A program made the translations under genes and the position numbers. Shown here one piece after another: positions 38,195-47,676 of a stretch of DNA of 64,000 nucleotides. Within the stretch, counting starts at the first letter, position 1. Each line of letters opens with the position of its first letter. The notes under the pieces are model-generated. The model was not told the origin of the DNA. It saw nothing but the letters and a program-made list of their open reading frames with translations, and did not search any database. Source of the DNA: an uncultured Fusobacteriaceae bacterium (GTDB lineage Bacteria > Fusobacteriota > Fusobacteriia > Fusobacteriales > Fusobacteriaceae); contig CAMQWJ010000003.1 in assembly GCA_947038515.1 (NCBI GenBank), positions 62,001 to 126,000 on the forward strand. The letters are read 5' to 3'.

Positions 38195-38386
38195 TAAAAA
38201 TTAAGAATTAGTAATTAGATATATGTTTTAAAAAGTAAAAAAAACTGTATTTACATTCTTTTCAATTTTAATTTTTATTATATAGAAAATATATTAGATA
38301 AAAATATTAAGAGAAAATTATAGACTTAAAATTATAAAAAATGCCTATACTAATATGAAAAAAGAGAGGAAAAAGAGAAATAAGTG

Positions 38387-38395
38387 TGATATAAT
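38387..38395 (+). promoter_or_regulatory. Extended -10 promoter of polA
   Basis: TGATATAAT (38387-38395), an extended -10 element, 59 bp before the polA ATG; no convincing -35 box. Confidence 0.5.
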
Positions 38396-38454
38396 TAAAG
38401 AAGAAATAAAGAATAGGGTCAAATATGGAATAAAAAATGAAATAGGAGTTTAGA

Positions 38455-41169
38455 ATGAAAACAGTAGTACTTTTAGATACAAGTGCCATCATATATAGAG
38501 CTTTTTTTGCTAATCCAAATTTTAGAACCAAAACAGAACCTACAGGGGCAGTTTATGGTTTTATAGGAACACTTTTTAAAATTATAAAAGAATTAAAACC
38601 AGACTTAATGTGTGCAGCTTTTGATGTATCAAGAAGTACATTAAAAAGAACAGAGCTATATAGTGGTTATAAAGCTAAAAGAGAGGCTGCACCGGAAGAT
38701 TTAATTTTACAAATTTCAAGAATAGAAGAAGTGCTAGATGGGTTTAATATAAAAAGGGTTAAAATACCAAGATGTGAAGCAGATGATGTTTTGGGAACTA
38801 TTGCTAGTAGACTTAGTAAACAAAATTATAAAGTTATTGTAGTAACAGGGGATAAAGATTTAACACAAATTGTAGATGAGAATATCAGTATAGCCCTATT
38901 AGGAAAAGGGGAAGGGAAAGAAGGATTTAAAATCATATCTACTCAAGAAGATGTAGTTGACTATATAGGGGTTCATCCACACAGGATTCCAGATTTATTT
39001 GGTCTTATTGGAGACACTAGTGATGGAATACCAGGAGTTAGAAAAATAGGTCCTAAAAAAGCTTTGTTAATGTTAGAAAAATATTCAGATTTAGAAGAGA
39101 TTTATGAAAATTTAGATTCTTTAGTAGAACTTCCAGGAATAGGAAAATCTTTAGTGGATAATATAAGAGAAGATAGAGAATTAGCTTTTTTAAGCCGAGA
39201 ACTAGCTACTATTGATAAAGATATAGAAGAAATAAAAATTCTTCCTGAGGATTTAGAGTTTGGAGAAAATTTTGAAAAACTACAGGAATTATTTACTATT
39301 CTTGAGTTTAAAGCATATTTAAAAAGAATAGGAGAAAACTCAACAGTTATAAAAAAAATAGAGAGCGATAGTTTAGTTAATGAAGAAAATGGTATTGTAA
39401 ATGAAAAAAAACTCTCTGTTACGGGAAATGCTTCAACACTACCAGTAACCTTAATAGATAACGAAAATTTAATTTTAGAAATAAAAGAAATTTTAGAACA
39501 AGAAAAAGAGCTATTTTTATATGCAAATGAAGTTGGGTTAGGAATAAGTACGCAGAATAGAAATTTTTATATTCCACTTTTCCATAAACCTTTATTTTTT
39601 AAGAATTTAGAGATAGAAAAATTAGATTTTCTTTTTAAGAACAATTATAAAATTTCTGCTTTTGATGTAAAAAATCTATTTATTATGGGATTCCTTATAA
39701 AGCTTTCAGATATAATTTTGGATACTATGATTGGAATGCACCTTTTAACTTCTAAAACAAAAGTAACTATTGAAACTATTGGAAGAGAAATTTTAGATAT
39801 GGATGATATTCCAAATGGTGAAGAGTTCAAAAAAATAGAACTATCAGATGTAGAGCCTGAAAAAATAGCAAATTTCATTGGAAAATATAGTGAAATTATA
39901 AAAGAATCAACACCTATAATCTTGGAACAATTGGAAGAAAATGAACTTAAATCAGTTTGGGAAAAAATAGAGCTCCCTTTAATAGAGGTTCTATATAATA
40001 TGGAGACTAATGGTATAAAGATAGATACTGATTATTTTAAAAATTTTGAGATAGAATTAAATGGAAAGTTAGAAAATATAAGAACTAAAATATATGAAAT
40101 ATCAAAGAAAGAATTTAATTTAAATTCTCCAAAACAATTAGCTGAAATACTATTTGTCGATTTAGAAATGCCAGTTTTAAAAAAGAATAAAACTGGACCT
40201 TCAACTGATGTAGATGTATTAGAAGGGCTAGAAAATATGGGGTTTGAAATAGCAACTTTGCTTTTAGAACATCGAAAATTATCAAAATTAGTTCAAACCT
40301 ATGTGGAACCACTTCCAAAAATGATTGATGGATATTCACGATTACATTCTTCATTTAATCAAATTGGGACAGCAACAGGAAGATTATCTTCATCAAATCC
40401 TAATTTACAAAATATACCTTCACGTTCTGAAGAGGGAATGAAAATAAGAGCTGGATTTATAGCAGATGAGGGAAATATTCTTTTAGGAATAGATTATTCT
40501 CAAATAGAACTTAGAGTGCTTGGAGATTTTACAGAAGATCCAAGTCTAATAAGAGCATATAATAATGATGTTGACTTACATGAGATGACTGCAAGAAAAA
40601 TTTTTAAGATAGAATCTGAAACTGAAGTAAGTAGAGAGCAAAGAAATGTTGCAAAAATTGTTAATTTTAGTTTAATATATGGGAAAACAGCTTTTGGATT
40701 AAGTAAAGAATTGAAAATACCAGTAAAGGAAGCAACTGCATATATTGAAGCCTACTTTGAACAATATCCTAAAGTTAAAGAGTTTGAAAAAAATACTATT
40801 CTAGAAGCAGAACAGAATGGTTTTGTTAGAACTTATTTTGGACGAAAAAGAGATATTTCTGATATAAATTCAAAAAATAAAAATTTGAAGTCACAGGGTG
40901 AAAGAATGGCTGTAAACTCAATTATTCAAGGTACAGCTTCTGAAATAATAAAAGTTGCAATGATAGATATTTATAATATGATAAAAAATGATTTGGATAT
41001 TAAGCTATTATTACAAGTTCATGATGAACTAATATTTGAGGTTAAAAAAGATAAGGCAGAGGAATATAGAGTAAAAATAGAAAAGCTTATGATTGAAGGG
41101 ACTATTTTTAAAAATGTTAAATTAGAAGTTAATAGTCATATGGGTAATTCTTGGGCTGAAACAAAATAA
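38455..41169 (+). CDS. polA: DNA polymerase I
   Basis: Fills gaps and removes RNA primers. The 904 residues contain a complete 5'-3' exonuclease domain (LLDTSAIIYRAFF, AFDVSRSTLKR, RCEADDVLGT, VTGDKDLTQI; about 1-290), a middle domain in which the proofreading acidic motifs are not preserved (LYANEVGLGIST where FDTET would be), and a family A polymerase domain with DYSQIELRVLG, RNVAKIVNFSLIYGKT and VHDELIFE (motifs A, B and C). It is therefore probably a polymerase without proofreading. AGGAG precedes the ATG. First gene of a long plus-strand run. Confidence 0.97.
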   Translation: MKTVVLLDTSAIIYRAFFANPNFRTKTEPTGAVYGFIGTLFKIIKELKPDLMCAAFDVSRSTLKRTELYSGYKAKREAAPEDLILQISRIEEVLDGFNIKRVKIPRCEADDVLGTIASRLSKQNYKVIVVTGDKDLTQIVDENISIALLGKGEGKEGFKIISTQEDVVDYIGVHPHRIPDLFGLIGDTSDGIPGVRKIGPKKALLMLEKYSDLEEIYENLDSLVELPGIGKSLVDNIREDRELAFLSRELATIDKDIEEIKILPEDLEFGENFEKLQELFTILEFKAYLKRIGENSTVIKKIESDSLVNEENGIVNEKKLSVTGNASTLPVTLIDNENLILEIKEILEQEKELFLYANEVGLGISTQNRNFYIPLFHKPLFFKNLEIEKLDFLFKNNYKISAFDVKNLFIMGFLIKLSDIILDTMIGMHLLTSKTKVTIETIGREILDMDDIPNGEEFKKIELSDVEPEKIANFIGKYSEIIKESTPIILEQLEENELKSVWEKIELPLIEVLYNMETNGIKIDTDYFKNFEIELNGKLENIRTKIYEISKKEFNLNSPKQLAEILFVDLEMPVLKKNKTGPSTDVDVLEGLENMGFEIATLLLEHRKLSKLVQTYVEPLPKMIDGYSRLHSSFNQIGTATGRLSSSNPNLQNIPSRSEEGMKIRAGFIADEGNILLGIDYSQIELRVLGDFTEDPSLIRAYNNDVDLHEMTARKIFKIESETEVSREQRNVAKIVNFSLIYGKTAFGLSKELKIPVKEATAYIEAYFEQYPKVKEFEKNTILEAEQNGFVRTYFGRKRDISDINSKNKNLKSQGERMAVNSIIQGTASEIIKVAMIDIYNMIKNDLDIKLLLQVHDELIFEVKKDKAEEYRVKIEKLMIEGTIFKNVKLEVNSHMGNSWAETK

Positions 41170-41187
41170 GTAGTGAGGTGATTGTAA

Positions 41188-42087
41188 TTGTCTTATACCC
41201 AAAAAGTAAAAAAAGAAATTATGAAGAATGAAGAGTTAACTTCTTTAGAGATATTAGGTGAAATTTGTTCAGTAATTAAAAGTAAAAATGCTATATTTTC
41301 TGATAAAATAGAAATAAAAATGGAAAATATAACTTTGGCTAGTCGATTTTATGGGTTACTACAAGAAGCAACCTCGCTTAGAATATTAATAAAATATTCC
41401 ATTAGTAAAAAATTTGGAGAGCATAAAGTCTATACAATAACAGTGCCTAAGCAAAAAGGATTTAAAGAATTTATAGGACAAATTAAAAGTATTACCAATA
41501 GCATAATAGTTACTCAAGAGGAACTTTTGTGTGGGAATATAAGAGGGTATTTTATATATTCAGGATATGTGAAAGATCCAACTAAAGAATATGCAATGGA
41601 TTTTTTCATTGATTCACAAGAGGGAGCAGATGACTTTTATTCTTTACTTTTAGCATTGGATAAAAAAGTTTTTCAAACAATAAAAAAATCTAAATTTTTA
41701 GTATATCTTAGAAATTCAGAAGATATAATGGACCTTTTGGTAAATATGGGATCAATGAAAGAATTTTTTAAGTATGAAGAAACAACTATGATGAAAGATT
41801 TGAAGAATAAAACTATTAGAGAAATGAATTGGGAAGTTGCAAATGAGACAAAAACATTGGATTCTGCAAATAAGCAGATAAGAATGATAGATTATATAGA
41901 TAAAGTTTGTGGATTAGGAGCTCTAACTTCTGTTATAGAAGAAGTGGCTCAAATAAGGTTGAAATATACAGAAAGTTCTTTACAAGAGATTGCTGACATA
42001 ATTGGTATTTCAAAATCAGGAGTAAAAAATAGATTTAGGCGTCTTGAAGATTTTTATAAAGAACTTATAGAAGAGGAGATGGAGTAG
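41188..42087 (+). CDS. whiA: DNA-binding regulator WhiA
   Basis: A 299-residue protein: N-terminal LAGLIDADG-derived domain (about 1-200) and C-terminal helix-turn-helix (about 215-299, with RLKYTESSLQEIADIIGISKSGVKNRFRRL). WhiA influences cell division, chromosome segregation and sporulation genes in Gram-positive bacteria; its role in Fusobacteria is unknown. Start is TTG 41188, 7 nt from GTGAGGTG, giving the typical N-terminus MSYTQKVKKEI. In Firmicutes whiA sits beside yvcK and rapZ, but here it lies between polA and ribF. Confidence 0.93.
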   Translation: MSYTQKVKKEIMKNEELTSLEILGEICSVIKSKNAIFSDKIEIKMENITLASRFYGLLQEATSLRILIKYSISKKFGEHKVYTITVPKQKGFKEFIGQIKSITNSIIVTQEELLCGNIRGYFIYSGYVKDPTKEYAMDFFIDSQEGADDFYSLLLALDKKVFQTIKKSKFLVYLRNSEDIMDLLVNMGSMKEFFKYEETTMMKDLKNKTIREMNWEVANETKTLDSANKQIRMIDYIDKVCGLGALTSVIEEVAQIRLKYTESSLQEIADIIGISKSGVKNRFRRLEDFYKELIEEEME

Positions 42088-42095
42088 AAAAAATT

Positions 42096-43055
42096 ATGAA
42101 AATAATTTATGATATATTTAATTATGAAGAAAAAATAAATAATGCTTATGTATCTATAGGAAATTTTGATGGTGTTCATAGAGGTCATAAGGCACTCATA
42201 AATAGTTGTATAGATGAAGCTAGAAAAAACAATGGTGTATCTGTTGTTTTTACATTCTATAATCACACTAAAGAGACTGTAGGAAAAGGAATAGTTCCTA
42301 AATTTATAAATACACTAGAAGAAAAAATTTATTCTTTAGAATTATTGGGGATAGACTATCTTATATTACAACCATTTACTAAAGAGTTCTCTGAACTAAC
42401 AGGGGAAGAATTTATAGAAAAAATTATATTGAATAAACTTAATACTCGTGAGATTTTTGTAGGATTTGACTTTCACTTTGGAAAAAATCGTTGTTATGAT
42501 GTAAAAGATTTGAAAGATATTGGAGAAAAAAAACATATAAAAATAAGAGAAGTATCAGAAATCAGAATAGAAGATAAAGTAGTGAGTTCAACAGCTATTA
42601 GAAATCACATTTTAAATGGAGATTTAACAACAGTTAATCACTTATTAGATTCACCACTTATACTCATAGGTGAAGTTATTCATGGTAGAAAAATAGGAAG
42701 AGTAATGGGGTTTCCTACTGCAAATTTAGAACGAGTTAATAAAGCATATTTACCTTATGGTATTTATGGGGGTGCTTGCAAAATACTAGGCTCAGACATT
42801 GAATATGATTGTGTTGTAAATATTGGTAAAAATCCAACTTTAAAGCCAAATGAAAAGAGCGTAGAAGTACATATCTTAAACTTTGATAAAGATATATATG
42901 GTAAAAAATTAGTTGTTCAACTAATTAAACACTTAAGAAAAGAAATTAAATTTTCTGGAATAGAAGAATTAAAAAAACAAATTTTTTTAGATATAGATAA
43001 TTGGAAAGAATATTTAGAGACACTTAAAGGGAGTGAGAATGGAATTAATTCTTAA
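42096..43055 (+). CDS. ribF: Bifunctional riboflavin kinase / FAD synthetase
   Basis: Makes FMN then FAD. Of the 319 residues, the N-terminal half is the nucleotidyltransferase with GNFDGVHRGHKALI (HxGH motif) and FVGFDFHFGKNR, then SSTAIRNHI; the C-terminal half is the kinase with GRKIGRVMGFPTANL and VNIGKNPT. Length is normal. The SD lies in the end of whiA, whose stop is 8 bp upstream. Its last 17 bases overlap scpA. Confidence 0.96.
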   Translation: MKIIYDIFNYEEKINNAYVSIGNFDGVHRGHKALINSCIDEARKNNGVSVVFTFYNHTKETVGKGIVPKFINTLEEKIYSLELLGIDYLILQPFTKEFSELTGEEFIEKIILNKLNTREIFVGFDFHFGKNRCYDVKDLKDIGEKKHIKIREVSEIRIEDKVVSSTAIRNHILNGDLTTVNHLLDSPLILIGEVIHGRKIGRVMGFPTANLERVNKAYLPYGIYGGACKILGSDIEYDCVVNIGKNPTLKPNEKSVEVHILNFDKDIYGKKLVVQLIKHLRKEIKFSGIEELKKQIFLDIDNWKEYLETLKGSENGINS

Positions 43056-43719
43056 TATAGACAATTTTCAAGGACCACTTGACCTTCTTTTATTTATGGT
43101 AGAAAAAAAAAAAATAAAGATTGAAGATATAAATATATCTCAATTAATAGAAGAATATTTAGAGGTAATAAGAGCATACAGAGAAGATAACTTCGAATTA
43201 AAAGTTGAGTTTGTTTTAGTGGCAAGTGAACTTTTAGAAATTAAAACATTGGAGTTAATAAAATCAGAATTAAAACATGAAAAGGAACAAGAACTGAGAA
43301 GAAGAATAGAAGAATATAAAATGATAAAAGAGTTATCAGAAGAAGTGTCAAAGCTTCAAAATGAAAACAATATATCTTATTCTAAAGCAGAAGGATTGAA
43401 AATATTAAAGACTCGTTCAAAAGAGATTCTTTTAAAAGATTTAAAGCAAATGGATTTATTTGTTTATTATAAAAACTACTTGGCTACGGCAGAAGTGGAG
43501 TATATGGAGCTTGATATGGAGAAAGAATATTCTATTGAAATAGAGAGTGAAAAACTTTATATGTATATTTTGGAAAAAGAGAGAAGCTTAAAAGAAATTT
43601 TTGAACGTTCTAAAACAAAATTACATTTGATTTATCTGTTTTTATCTATATTAGAATTATATAAAGAAGGACTAATTTTAATATCTGGAGATATTTTGAG
43701 TAAAGTAAAAAAAAATTAA
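43039..43719 (+). CDS. scpA: Segregation and condensation protein A
   Basis: Kleisin subunit of the SMC-ScpAB condensin. About 226 residues from ATG 43039, which is 5 nt after AAGGGAG; the GTG at 43033 overlaps the SD. The N-terminal FQGPLDLLLFMVEKKKIKIEDI is the family signature that binds the SMC neck, followed by a charged linker and a winged-helix end. It overlaps ribF by 17 bp. No scpB follows; it must lie elsewhere. Confidence 0.93.
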   Translation: MELILNIDNFQGPLDLLLFMVEKKKIKIEDINISQLIEEYLEVIRAYREDNFELKVEFVLVASELLEIKTLELIKSELKHEKEQELRRRIEEYKMIKELSEEVSKLQNENNISYSKAEGLKILKTRSKEILLKDLKQMDLFVYYKNYLATAEVEYMELDMEKEYSIEIESEKLYMYILEKERSLKEIFERSKTKLHLIYLFLSILELYKEGLILISGDILSKVKKN

Positions 43720-43793
43720 AACTTTTGATGTATTTAGAGGTTTAATTGATTAGGTAGGTAGTATAACAGGGACAGGAAGTCAAAGGATAAAAA

Positions 43794-45254
43794 ATGTTTA
43801 AAAATGGATTTTTAATGATGATTATAATTTTAATAAGTAGGGTTTTAGGACTCTTTCGTTCAGTTGTCTTAGCTTATTATTTTGGAGCAGGAGCCATAAC
43901 AGATGCTTACTATAGTGCTTTTAAAATAAGTAATTTTTTTAGACAATTGTTGGGAGAAGGAGCATTAGGAAATTCTTTTATTCCTCTCTATAATGATAAA
44001 TTAGTTGAGGATGGGGAAGAAGAATCGAAAAAATTTATTTTTTCAGTTTTAAATTTAGTATTCCTATTCTCAACAACAGTAACAATTTTAACTATTGTAT
44101 TTTCAGATACAATTATTCAATTTACTGTTAGGGGATTTAATGAAGAGACAAAAGCACTTGCCTCAACTCTTTTAAAAATAATGTCCTCATATTTTATTTT
44201 TATTAGTATGTCAGGAATGATATGTGCTATTTTAAATAATTTTAAAAAATTCTTAATTCCAGCTAGTACAGGAATATTTTTTAATCTAGTACTAATATGC
44301 TCAGCTTCAATAGCAGGAAAAGAAAATGGAATTAAAATATTAGGATATGGAGTTGTTGTTGCAGGTTTAGTACAACTCTTAATCGTACTACCATCTTTTT
44401 TTAATATAGTTAAATCATACAGTTTTAAAATAAATTTTAAAGATAAATACTTGCTTAAAATTTTTATTATGTTAGGACCAATGCTTATAGGTATTTTTGC
44501 AAAACAAGTGAACACTATTATTGATCAATATTTTGCCTCATATCTTAATATTGGGGGAGTATCTGCCCTTGAAAATGCTACAAGAATCTATAATCTTCCA
44601 ATAGGTGTATTTGGAATAACAATTTCAACTTTAATTTTTCCAGTTTTAGCAAAAGCAATTTCAAATAATGAAATGCAGGTAGTTGAAAAAAATATGGTGA
44701 AAGGACTCAATATATTATTATTTTTTATTATTCCTTCAATTTTTGTATTAACAGTATACTCTAAAGATATAATAAGATTGATATTGTCTTATGGAAGTTT
44801 TAATGAAAAAAATGTTTTGATAACAGCAGATGCACTTTGTTATTACTCTCTAGGTTTATATTTTTATACTGCAATTCATATTATGACAAAGGGATTTTAT
44901 GGGATGAAAAATACAAAAGACCCTGTAAAATTTTCTATAGTTTCAATAGTAATAAATATATTATTAAATTGGTTATTAATAGATAAAATGCAATATAAAG
45001 GTCTTGCTTTAAGTACTGCAATAGCATCAGGTGTAAATTTTCTTTGTTTGATGTATGTATTTAATAAAAAATATATAGTTTTTAACTATAAGAAAATATT
45101 TCTATTTTTTTCTATGACTTTAATAACTGCAACAATAAGTCTTGTCTGCAGCTATAGTATAGAAAATACTTTGTTGAAATTATTAATTTTTGCAATAGTA
45201 TATCTATTAATGTGGATAATTCCTTTTTATAAAAAAAGAATGGAAATATTTTAA
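43794..45254 (+). CDS. murJ: Lipid II flippase MurJ
   Basis: Flips the peptidoglycan precursor lipid II across the inner membrane. The 486-residue MOP-superfamily protein has about 13-14 membrane segments and the conserved start SRVLGLFRSVVLAYYFGAGAITDAYYSAFKI region with GEGALGNSFIPLY, where the charged and Gly residues are functionally important in MurJ. AAAGGA precedes the ATG. It follows scpA by 74 bp. Length is slightly shorter than the E. coli protein, as in other MurJ lacking extra C-terminal helices. Confidence 0.94.
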   Translation: MFKNGFLMMIIILISRVLGLFRSVVLAYYFGAGAITDAYYSAFKISNFFRQLLGEGALGNSFIPLYNDKLVEDGEEESKKFIFSVLNLVFLFSTTVTILTIVFSDTIIQFTVRGFNEETKALASTLLKIMSSYFIFISMSGMICAILNNFKKFLIPASTGIFFNLVLICSASIAGKENGIKILGYGVVVAGLVQLLIVLPSFFNIVKSYSFKINFKDKYLLKIFIMLGPMLIGIFAKQVNTIIDQYFASYLNIGGVSALENATRIYNLPIGVFGITISTLIFPVLAKAISNNEMQVVEKNMVKGLNILLFFIIPSIFVLTVYSKDIIRLILSYGSFNEKNVLITADALCYYSLGLYFYTAIHIMTKGFYGMKNTKDPVKFSIVSIVINILLNWLLIDKMQYKGLALSTAIASGVNFLCLMYVFNKKYIVFNYKKIFLFFSMTLITATISLVCSYSIENTLLKLLIFAIVYLLMWIIPFYKKRMEIF

Positions 45255-45405
45255 GAAAACAAACAAATAATTTAATTTAAATTGAATTATATGGTATTAT
45301 AATAGTGAGTAAGAGTTATTCTTATAATTAAAAATAATAAGTTATAAAATAAAAGTTTATAGCTTTAGAAATATAAATGATAATAAAATGGGGGGATAGA
45401 GGGAA

Positions 45406-46146
45406 ATGTTTGGAAAATGGTTTTCTAAAAAGAAAGATAAAGAAAATGAAAATGAAGAAGAAAATAAAAAAATAATTTTAGAGTTGGAAACTCAGTTAAA
45501 AGAAGCAAATTTAAAATTAAATACTTTTCATAGAGAGATTTTGGAAGTGAAAACTAAAAAAATTAATCCAGTATCAATAAAATCCGAAGAAAAACATCAA
45601 CTGTTTAATCAAAAACAAATTGAATTATTTGAAAAGAATTTAAGAGAAATAAAAAGAGAAAATGAAGTTTGGAAAGAAATGCTAGAAAAAGCAAAGATGG
45701 AAAAAATAGATTCGTTATTGACTCCAAAAGGACATAAATATAGATTACCACTTGAAAAATTATATAGTGGTCTTAAATATAAAGAAATATTAGAATTTTT
45801 AGAAGGATTTGGAATAAAATTTATAGATCAATTAAAAGAAGAAATGTTTAAAAGTGATGATACTATAAAGCTAATTTCAGAAGCTCATAAAATATATGTA
45901 GACTTACAAGAAGGTAAAATTTCTTTTGATATTAAAGTTTATTTATTAAAAGGTGAACGTATAAATAAATTATATCCAAAAAGTAGAAAACTTTGTACAT
46001 ACTTAAATGATAATTATTATGAATTTGCAGATGACATTATAAACTTTGATTTTGATACTCTTCTAAGAATCGGGTTTGATGGGAATCAAATTAATGAGTT
46101 TACTCAAAAAAAAGATGAATATCTTGAAGAGTTTAAGGTGAAATAA
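45406..46146 (+). CDS. Coiled-coil protein of unknown function
   Basis: 246 residues. The N-terminus is basic and probably membrane-peripheral (MFGKWFSKKKDKENENEEEN), followed by a predicted coiled coil (about 22-105) rich in Glu/Lys heptads, then a compact helical domain (about 108-246) with YRLPLEKLYSGLKYKEILEFLEG-type helices. No enzymatic motif is seen and I do not recognise the family. A GGGGGG and GAGGG lie just before the ATG. It ends 9 bp before coaBC, so the two are probably co-transcribed. Confidence 0.75.
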   Translation: MFGKWFSKKKDKENENEEENKKIILELETQLKEANLKLNTFHREILEVKTKKINPVSIKSEEKHQLFNQKQIELFEKNLREIKRENEVWKEMLEKAKMEKIDSLLTPKGHKYRLPLEKLYSGLKYKEILEFLEGFGIKFIDQLKEEMFKSDDTIKLISEAHKIYVDLQEGKISFDIKVYLLKGERINKLYPKSRKLCTYLNDNYYEFADDIINFDFDTLLRIGFDGNQINEFTQKKDEYLEEFKVK

Positions 46147-46155
46147 GGAGTGTAT

Positions 46156-47598
46156 GTGAAAAATATATTACTTGGCATTACAGGTGGAATCTCTGCTTAC
46201 AAGAGTGCCAATATCGTATCTCAATTAAAGAAAAAAGGATATAGTGTTAAAGTTATAATGACTAAAAATGCCACAAAAATAATAACTCCTCTCACTTTTG
46301 AGACACTTTCTAGAAATAAAGTATATGTAGATATGTGGGATGAGAGCAAAGGATATGAGGTGGAACATATTTCTTTAGCTGAATGGGCAGATTTAGTTTT
46401 GGTAGCTCCTACAACATATAATGTTATTGGAAAGATAGCAAATGGAATTGCAGACGATATGTTAACAACTGTAATTTCTGCAACTAAAGTTCCTGTTTTT
46501 TTTGCATTAGCAATGAATGAAAATATGTATAATAATCCTATTTTATCAGATAATGTGGACAAATTAAAAGGATATGGGTACCGTTTTATTGAAGCTGATG
46601 AAGGGTTTCTTGCTTGCAATACAAATGGAAAAGGGCGGTTAAAAAAAGAGGAAGAAATAATAGAAATAATAGAGGAATATTTTATAAAAAAAGATTATCC
46701 ACAAGTATTACAAGGGAAAACAGTAGTTATTACTGCTGGTCCAACAGAAGAACCTCTTGATCCTGTTCGGTTTATAACAAATTTATCAAGCGGGAAAATG
46801 GGATACTCTCTAGCAGAGGCCTGTGCAAAATTAGGAGCTCAAGTTACTCTGATTTCAGGTCCTACAAAATTAGAGCCCCCTATGGGTCTTAAAAAATTTA
46901 TTTCTGTTAGAACAGCTCTTCAAATGGAGAAGGAAACATTAAAATATTATGAAAATATAGATATAGCAATTGCATGTGCTGCTGTGGGAGATTATAGACC
47001 CAAAATATATTACAAGGAAAAAATAAAAAAATCTGATTCGGATTTTAGTGTTGAACTAATACGAAATCCAGATATTTTATATCAAATGGGGTTATTAAAG
47101 AAAAATCAATTTCTTATGGGTTTTGCTGCAGAAACAGAAAATATTTTAGAAAATGCGACATTAAAATTAAATAAGAAAAATTTAGATGTAATAGTAGCGA
47201 ATGATGCTTCAAATATGGGAAATGGAAACAATACGGTTACTCTTGTAGAGAAAAATGGAAAAATAACTCCATTGAAAAGAGAAAAAAAATCTGAATTGGC
47301 ATATACAATTTTATTAAAATTATTTTCAAAAGTAACTATGGTATCTTTGATGGGAATATTAATTCTTACAGGTTGTTCGTCTATTATAAGTAATAGTACA
47401 GGAAAAGAAAAATATTCTGATTTGGAAAAAAAATATTCTGTTATTTTAAAAAAACCAAGATTAAAAAGTAAAGAAATAGACTCTTTAAAAAATAAGTATA
47501 TAAAATTAAATTCGAGATTAGAGAGAAATGAAGAAAATAAAAAATTAAAAAAAGAAATTTTAAAAAAAGTTGTTATTTTAGAAGATTTATCAAGTTAA
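46156..47598 (+). CDS. coaBC: CoaBC (PPC synthetase/decarboxylase) with in-frame lipoprotein-like tail
   Basis: Two steps of coenzyme A synthesis: 4'-phosphopantothenate to phosphopantothenoylcysteine (CoaB) and its decarboxylation (CoaC). About 480 residues from GTG 46156 (5 nt after AAGGAG). The flavoprotein CoaC part (about 1-175) shows GITGGISAYKSANI, HISLAEWADLVLVAPTTYN and ACNTNGKGRL; CoaB (about 185-390) has TAGPTEEPLDPVRFITNLSSGKMG and the CTP-binding lysine near IKKSDSDFSVELIRNPDIL. The usual end is passed: the frame runs on into VSLMGILILTGCSS, a lipobox-like segment, and about 70 Lys/Glu-rich residues. A cytosolic enzyme ending in a lipoprotein-like segment is unexpected; a lost stop, frameshift or nested gene are alternatives. 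Confidence 0.88.
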   Translation: MKNILLGITGGISAYKSANIVSQLKKKGYSVKVIMTKNATKIITPLTFETLSRNKVYVDMWDESKGYEVEHISLAEWADLVLVAPTTYNVIGKIANGIADDMLTTVISATKVPVFFALAMNENMYNNPILSDNVDKLKGYGYRFIEADEGFLACNTNGKGRLKKEEEIIEIIEEYFIKKDYPQVLQGKTVVITAGPTEEPLDPVRFITNLSSGKMGYSLAEACAKLGAQVTLISGPTKLEPPMGLKKFISVRTALQMEKETLKYYENIDIAIACAAVGDYRPKIYYKEKIKKSDSDFSVELIRNPDILYQMGLLKKNQFLMGFAAETENILENATLKLNKKNLDVIVANDASNMGNGNNTVTLVEKNGKITPLKREKKSELAYTILLKLFSKVTMVSLMGILILTGCSSIISNSTGKEKYSDLEKKYSVILKKPRLKSKEIDSLKNKYIKLNSRLERNEENKKLKKEILKKVVILEDLSS

Positions 47599-47676
47599 AA
47601 TCAAGTTAAAATTTTTAGAAAATTAATGATATAGAAAGCATATATAAAAAATTATTTACTTACTAGGAGATTAAAT

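Noticed and set aside
38307-38531. Minus-strand frame overlapping the polA start
   Set aside because: It covers the polA promoter and 5' end, has no SD, and its product is low-complexity Phe/Ile/Ser.
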